Source: Enterococcus phoeniculicola ATCC BAA-412
GTDB taxonomy: Bacteria > Bacillota > Bacilli > Lactobacillales > Enterococcaceae
Length of the DNA: 64,000 bases
Assembly (NCBI RefSeq): GCF_000407505.1
Contig: NZ_ASWE01000003.1
Span: 124,001 to 188,000 of the forward strand
Direction: 5' to 3'
How positions within the stretch are numbered: position 1 is the stretch's first letter; each line of letters starts with the position of its first letter. Below, one piece after another: positions 59,984 to 64,000 of this stretch. Both the position numbers and the translations under genes were made by a program. The notes below the pieces were generated by a model. The model saw only the letters and a list, made by a program, of their open reading frames with translations, was not told the origin of the DNA and searched no databases.

Positions 59984-60520
59984 GTGAGCCGTATTGGTAA
60001 TAAAATCGTTGTCCTTCCTGCGGGAGTGACAATTACTCAAGATGGAAATGATGTTACAGTTAAAGGACCTAAAGGTGAGTTAACACGTACTTTTTCTTCT
60101 GATATTAAAATGAATATCGAAGGAAACGAAGTGACATTCACTCGTCCAAATGACAGTAAAGAAATGAAAACAATCCACGGAACTACACGTGCGAACTTCA
60201 ACAACATGGTTGTTGGTGTTAGCGAAGGTTTCGAAAAAGCTTTAGAACTAATTGGGGTTGGGTACCGTGCACAATTGCAAGGAACAAAACTTGTATTGAA
60301 CGTAGGTTACTCACATCCAGTTGAAATTACACCACCTGCTGGAGTAACAGTTGAAGTTCCTTCAAATACTCAAGTAATCGTTAAAGGTGCTAATAAAGAA
60401 CATGTTGGCGAATTAGCTGCGAATATTCGTATCGTTCGTCCACCAGAACCTTACAAAGGCAAAGGTATCCGCTATGTTGGTGAATACGTACGTCGTAAAG
60501 AAGGTAAAACTGGTAAATAA
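59984..60520 (+). CDS. rplF: 50S ribosomal protein L6
   Basis: 178 aa, GTG start ([14 protein letters not shown] follows) after AAGGAGGTG. Two tandem L6 domains. The C-terminal [20 protein letters not shown] is conserved. Confidence 0.98.
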   Translation: MSRIGNKIVVLPAGVTITQDGNDVTVKGPKGELTRTFSSDIKMNIEGNEVTFTRPNDSKEMKTIHGTTRANFNNMVVGVSEGFEKALELIGVGYRAQLQGTKLVLNVGYSHPVEITPPAGVTVEVPSNTQVIVKGANKEHVGELAANIRIVRPPEPYKGKGIRYVGEYVRRKEGKTGK

Positions 60521-60544
60521 TAGTAATTCATGTGAATTACTATT
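60519..60544 (+). promoter_or_regulatory. Perfect hairpin between rplF and rplR
   Basis: A 12-base perfect inverted repeat, aatagtaattca / tgaattactatt, separated by tg. It starts within the rplF stop codon. No U-run follows, so RNA processing or regulation is more likely than termination. Confidence 0.55.
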
Positions 60545-60583
60545 CGCAGCCTAAGGGCTAGCAAAAATAAAGAGGTGACAATT

Positions 60584-60940
60584 GTGATTACAAAACCAGA
60601 TAAAAATAAAACACGTCAAAAGAGACATCGTCGTGTACGTAACAAAATCTCTGGTACTGCTGAGTGCCCACGCTTAAATATTTTCCGTTCAAACAAAAAC
60701 ATCTACGCTCAAGTAATTGATGACGTAGCGGGTGTGACGCTAGCAAGTGCCTCTGCCTTAGATAAAGAAGTATCAGGCGATACAAAAACAGAAGTCGCTA
60801 CAGCAGTTGGGAAACTAGTTGCTGAACGTGCCGCTGAAAAAGGCATCAAAAAAGTAGTCTTTGACCGTGGTGGATACCTTTACCATGGCCGCGTTGCAGC
60901 TTTAGCTGAAGCAGCTCGTGAAAATGGACTAGAATTTTAG
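60584..60940 (+). CDS. rplR: 50S ribosomal protein L18
   Basis: 118 aa, 5S rRNA-binding. I start it at GTG 60584 ([20 protein letters not shown] follows), eight bases after AAAGAGG. The GTG three codons upstream overlaps that site. Confidence 0.97.
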   Translation: MITKPDKNKTRQKRHRRVRNKISGTAECPRLNIFRSNKNIYAQVIDDVAGVTLASASALDKEVSGDTKTEVATAVGKLVAERAAEKGIKKVVFDRGGYLYHGRVAALAEAARENGLEF

Positions 60941-60960
60941 GAGAAGGAGGAACACCATTC

Positions 60961-61461
60961 ATGGTTTATATTGATCCAAAGCACTTTGAATTAGAAGATC
61001 GCGTTGTTGCAATCAACCGTGTAACAAAAGTTGTTAAAGGTGGACGTCGTCTACGTTTTGCTGCTTTAGTTGTTGTGGGAGATAAAAACGGACATGTTGG
61101 TTTTGGTACTGGTAAAGCACAAGAAGTACCTGAAGCAATCCGTAAAGCAATTGAAGACGCTAAGAAAAACTTAGTTGAAGTACCAATGGTTGGTTCTACA
61201 ATCCCTCACGAAGTAATCGGTGTATTCGGTGGCGGACGCATCCTTATGAAACCTGCTGTAGAAGGTTCTGGAGTTGCTGCTGGTGGACCAGTTCGTGCCG
61301 TATTGGAATTAGCTGGAGTTGCGGATATCACATCTAAATCTTTAGGTTCAAACACACCAATTAACGTTGTGCGTGCAACTGTAGAAGGTTTAACTCAATT
61401 GAAACGTGTTGAAGAAGTTGCAGAACTTCGCGGCAAATCAGTTGAAGAAATTATCGGTTAA
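60961..61461 (+). CDS. rpsE: 30S ribosomal protein S5
   Basis: 166 aa; double-stranded RNA-binding N-terminus with [18 protein letters not shown], the spectinomycin-response loop intact, and [25 protein letters not shown] precedes the ATG. Confidence 0.98.
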   Translation: MVYIDPKHFELEDRVVAINRVTKVVKGGRRLRFAALVVVGDKNGHVGFGTGKAQEVPEAIRKAIEDAKKNLVEVPMVGSTIPHEVIGVFGGGRILMKPAVEGSGVAAGGPVRAVLELAGVADITSKSLGSNTPINVVRATVEGLTQLKRVEEVAELRGKSVEEIIG

Positions 61462-61475
61462 GGAGGACAAAAATA

Positions 61476-61655
61476 ATGGCTGAATTAAAAGTAACTTTAA
61501 AACGCAGTGTTATCGGACGTCCTCAAAACCAACGCGATACTGTTAAAGCGTTAGGTTTAAACAAAGTAAATAGTACAGTTGTAAAGCCTGCCAATGATGC
61601 AATCAAAGGTATGATTAACACTGTATCTCATTTAGTGGACGTTGAAGAAGTCTAA
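61476..61655 (+). CDS. rpmD: 50S ribosomal protein L30
   Basis: 59 aa, [20 protein letters not shown], with [19 protein letters not shown] precedes ATG 61476, 14 bp after rpsE. Confidence 0.97.
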   Translation: MAELKVTLKRSVIGRPQNQRDTVKALGLNKVNSTVVKPANDAIKGMINTVSHLVDVEEV

Positions 61656-61694
61656 AAAAGATTTATTTAGATTGTTTAAGGAGGTGCCAAACCT

Positions 61695-62135
61695 ATGAAA
61701 CTTCATGAATTAAAACCTGCTGAAGGGTCTCGCAAAGTACGTAATCGTGTTGGTCGCGGAACATCTTCTGGTAATGGTAAAACTGCCGGACGTGGACAAA
61801 AAGGACAAAAAGCTCGTTCAGGTGGTGGCGTACGTCTAGGATTCGAGGGGGGTCAAACTCCTTTATTCCGTCGTTTGCCAAAACGTGGATTTACTAACGT
61901 AAACCGTAAAGACTATGCTGTTATCAACTTAGACGTGTTAAATCGTTTTGAAGATGGTGCAGAAGTAAGCCCAGTAGCTTTAATTGAAGCTGGAATCGTT
62001 AAAAATGAAAAAGCTGGAATTAAAGTGTTAGCTAACGGTGAATTAAATAAAAAATTAACTGTTAAAGCCGCTAAATTCTCTAAAGCAGCACAAGAAGCAA
62101 TTGAAGCTGCCGGTGGTTCAATCGAGGTGATTTAA
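61695..62135 (+). CDS. rplO: 50S ribosomal protein L15
   Basis: 146 aa, [20 protein letters not shown], followed by the Gly/Lys-rich extension [20 protein letters not shown]. Shares TAATG with secY. Confidence 0.98.
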   Translation: MKLHELKPAEGSRKVRNRVGRGTSSGNGKTAGRGQKGQKARSGGGVRLGFEGGQTPLFRRLPKRGFTNVNRKDYAVINLDVLNRFEDGAEVSPVALIEAGIVKNEKAGIKVLANGELNKKLTVKAAKFSKAAQEAIEAAGGSIEVI

Positions 62136-63430
62136 TGTTTAAGCTATTAAAAGATTCTTTTAAAGTAAAAGACATTAGGTCAAAAATTCTCTTTACAGTA
62201 TTTGTTCTGTTTGCTTTCCGCTTGGGTGCGCATATAACTGTGCCTGGTGTGGATGCAAACAGCTTGCAAAGCTTAAGCGAGTTACCTTTCTTTAACATGA
62301 TGAATATGGTTAGTGGTAGTGCAATGCAAAACTTCTCTATCTTTTCGATGGGGGTTTCGCCATATATTACTGCATCAATCGTTATTCAATTGTTACAGAT
62401 GGACATCGTTCCTAAATTTGTGGAATGGTCAAAACAAGGTGAAGTGGGTCGTAAAAAATTAAATCAAGCAACTCGCTATTTAACATTAGTTTTAGCGTTT
62501 GTCCAATCTATTGGGATCACTGCTGGGTTTAATACCTATGCTCAATTAGGGTTTGTTAAAACGCCTAACGTACAAACATATCTGACTATTGGATTAATCC
62601 TAACAGGCGGTACAATGTTTGTTACATGGTTAGGAGAACAAATCACCGAAAAAGGGATTGGTAACGGGGTTTCAATGATTATCTTTGCGGGAATTATTTC
62701 TCGTTTACCTGAAGGGATTAAAGAAATTTATGAAGATTACTTCGTCAATATCGACCCATCAGATATTTGGAAATCAGCGATCTTTGTTGCTATCTTAATC
62801 ATTGCAATTTTGATTATTGTAACGCTTGTAACATTTGTTCAACAAGCAGAACGTAAAATTCCTATTCAATACACAAAACGTGTTGCTGGAGCACCAACGA
62901 GTAGCTATTTGCCATTAAAAGTAAATGCTGCCGGCGTTATCCCAGTAATTTTTGCCAGCTCTTTTATTGCAACGCCTAACGCAGTGCTGCAAGCACTAAG
63001 TGGGAAGTTTGAAGGTGCGGCTTGGTATGATGTAGTGATGCAAATATTCAGCTATAATACGTTGCCAGGTGCAGCTATCTATACTGTTTTAATCGTTGCA
63101 TTTACGTTCTTTTATGCGTTTGTACAAGTAAACCCAGAGAAGCTTTCTGAGAACTTGCAAAAGCAAGGAAGTTATATTCCAAGCGTTCGCCCTGGTAAAG
63201 GGACTGAAGAGTATGTTTCAAGTCTATTGATGCGTTTAAGTACTGTAGGTGCTGTCTTCTTAGGTCTTGTGGCGTTAATCCCAATCATTGCTCAAATGGT
63301 TTGGAATTTACCACAATCAATCGGTTTAGGCGGGACAAGCTTGTTAATCGTCATCGGTGTTGCACTGGAAACTGCGAAACAGTTAGATGGCTTAATGTTA
63401 AAACGTAAGTATGTTGGATTTATTGATTAA
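62135..63430 (+). CDS. secY: Protein translocase subunit SecY
   Basis: 431 aa with ten membrane helices; the channel of the Sec translocon. The plug/first-loop region GAHITVPGVDANSLQSL and the C-terminal cytoplasmic ends are typical. Coupled to rplO by a one-base overlap. A hairpin (gtgttgagg/cctcagcac, 63442-63464) lies in the gap before adk. Confidence 0.98.
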   Translation: MFKLLKDSFKVKDIRSKILFTVFVLFAFRLGAHITVPGVDANSLQSLSELPFFNMMNMVSGSAMQNFSIFSMGVSPYITASIVIQLLQMDIVPKFVEWSKQGEVGRKKLNQATRYLTLVLAFVQSIGITAGFNTYAQLGFVKTPNVQTYLTIGLILTGGTMFVTWLGEQITEKGIGNGVSMIIFAGIISRLPEGIKEIYEDYFVNIDPSDIWKSAIFVAILIIAILIIVTLVTFVQQAERKIPIQYTKRVAGAPTSSYLPLKVNAAGVIPVIFASSFIATPNAVLQALSGKFEGAAWYDVVMQIFSYNTLPGAAIYTVLIVAFTFFYAFVQVNPEKLSENLQKQGSYIPSVRPGKGTEEYVSSLLMRLSTVGAVFLGLVALIPIIAQMVWNLPQSIGLGGTSLLIVIGVALETAKQLDGLMLKRKYVGFID

Positions 63431-63483
63431 GTAAGAAAAGCGTGTTGAGGATTTTCCTCAGCACCGTTCTCACAATTCATTAG

Positions 63484-64000
<517 letters not shown>

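Overview
The window is a Firmicutes chromosome segment of moderate-to-low G+C. The ribosomal and RNA polymerase proteins, the 'gggtgggac' style terminator hairpins, the CtsR-ClpC pair and the flavin-based electron transfer locus together point to Enterococcus or a very close relative. Species cannot be settled by reading alone. No rRNA, tRNA, CRISPR array or complete insertion sequence was seen.

Layout. 1-7.7 kb: nucleoside uptake and salvage (BMP-type lipoprotein cut by the window edge, two-domain ATPase, two permeases, deoB, punA, deoD). 7.9-11.8 kb: iron-dependent alcohol dehydrogenase, then leftward gpmA, a resolvase-like gene that has lost key catalytic residues, and rpiA. 11.9-16.5 kb: str operon (rpsL-rpsG-fusA) followed by tuf. 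16.9-22.7 kb: an accessory carbohydrate cluster with an AraC-type regulator divergent from a GH127-like hydrolase, two sugar ABC permeases and a solute-binding lipoprotein. 23.2-26.2 kb: ctsR-clpC behind a CtsR operator. 26.4-30.1 kb: two U32 proteins (tRNA hydroxylation pair) and glutathione reductase. 30.2-31.6 kb: a lone citrate synthase.

31.9-39.6 kb is a complete flavin-based extracellular electron transfer locus in two divergent arms: dmkB-eetB-eetA-ndh2 leftward and pplA-fmnB-dmkA rightward. Electrons from NADH would pass through Ndh2 to demethylmenaquinone (made with DmkA and DmkB), then via EetA/EetB to the FMN-carrying lipoprotein PplA, which FmnB flavinylates. 39.6-44.4 kb holds birA, a small zinc-ribbon protein and a leftward TrpXYZ-like ABC transporter. 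The 5' leader of that transporter contains a strong promoter, an 18-codon leader ORF ending in Phe/Tyr-rich codons, alternative hairpins and an intrinsic terminator just ahead of the first gene. It reads as a ribosome-mediated attenuator for aromatic amino acids and is, in my view, the most interesting undescribed-looking element here.

44.5-52.1 kb is rpoB-rpoC, both apparently starting with TTG. After a 0.78-kb gap the S10-spc ribosomal protein operon runs from rpsJ through secY to adk, which is cut by the right edge. The str and S10 promoters share the same initially transcribed sequence, which suggests common growth control.
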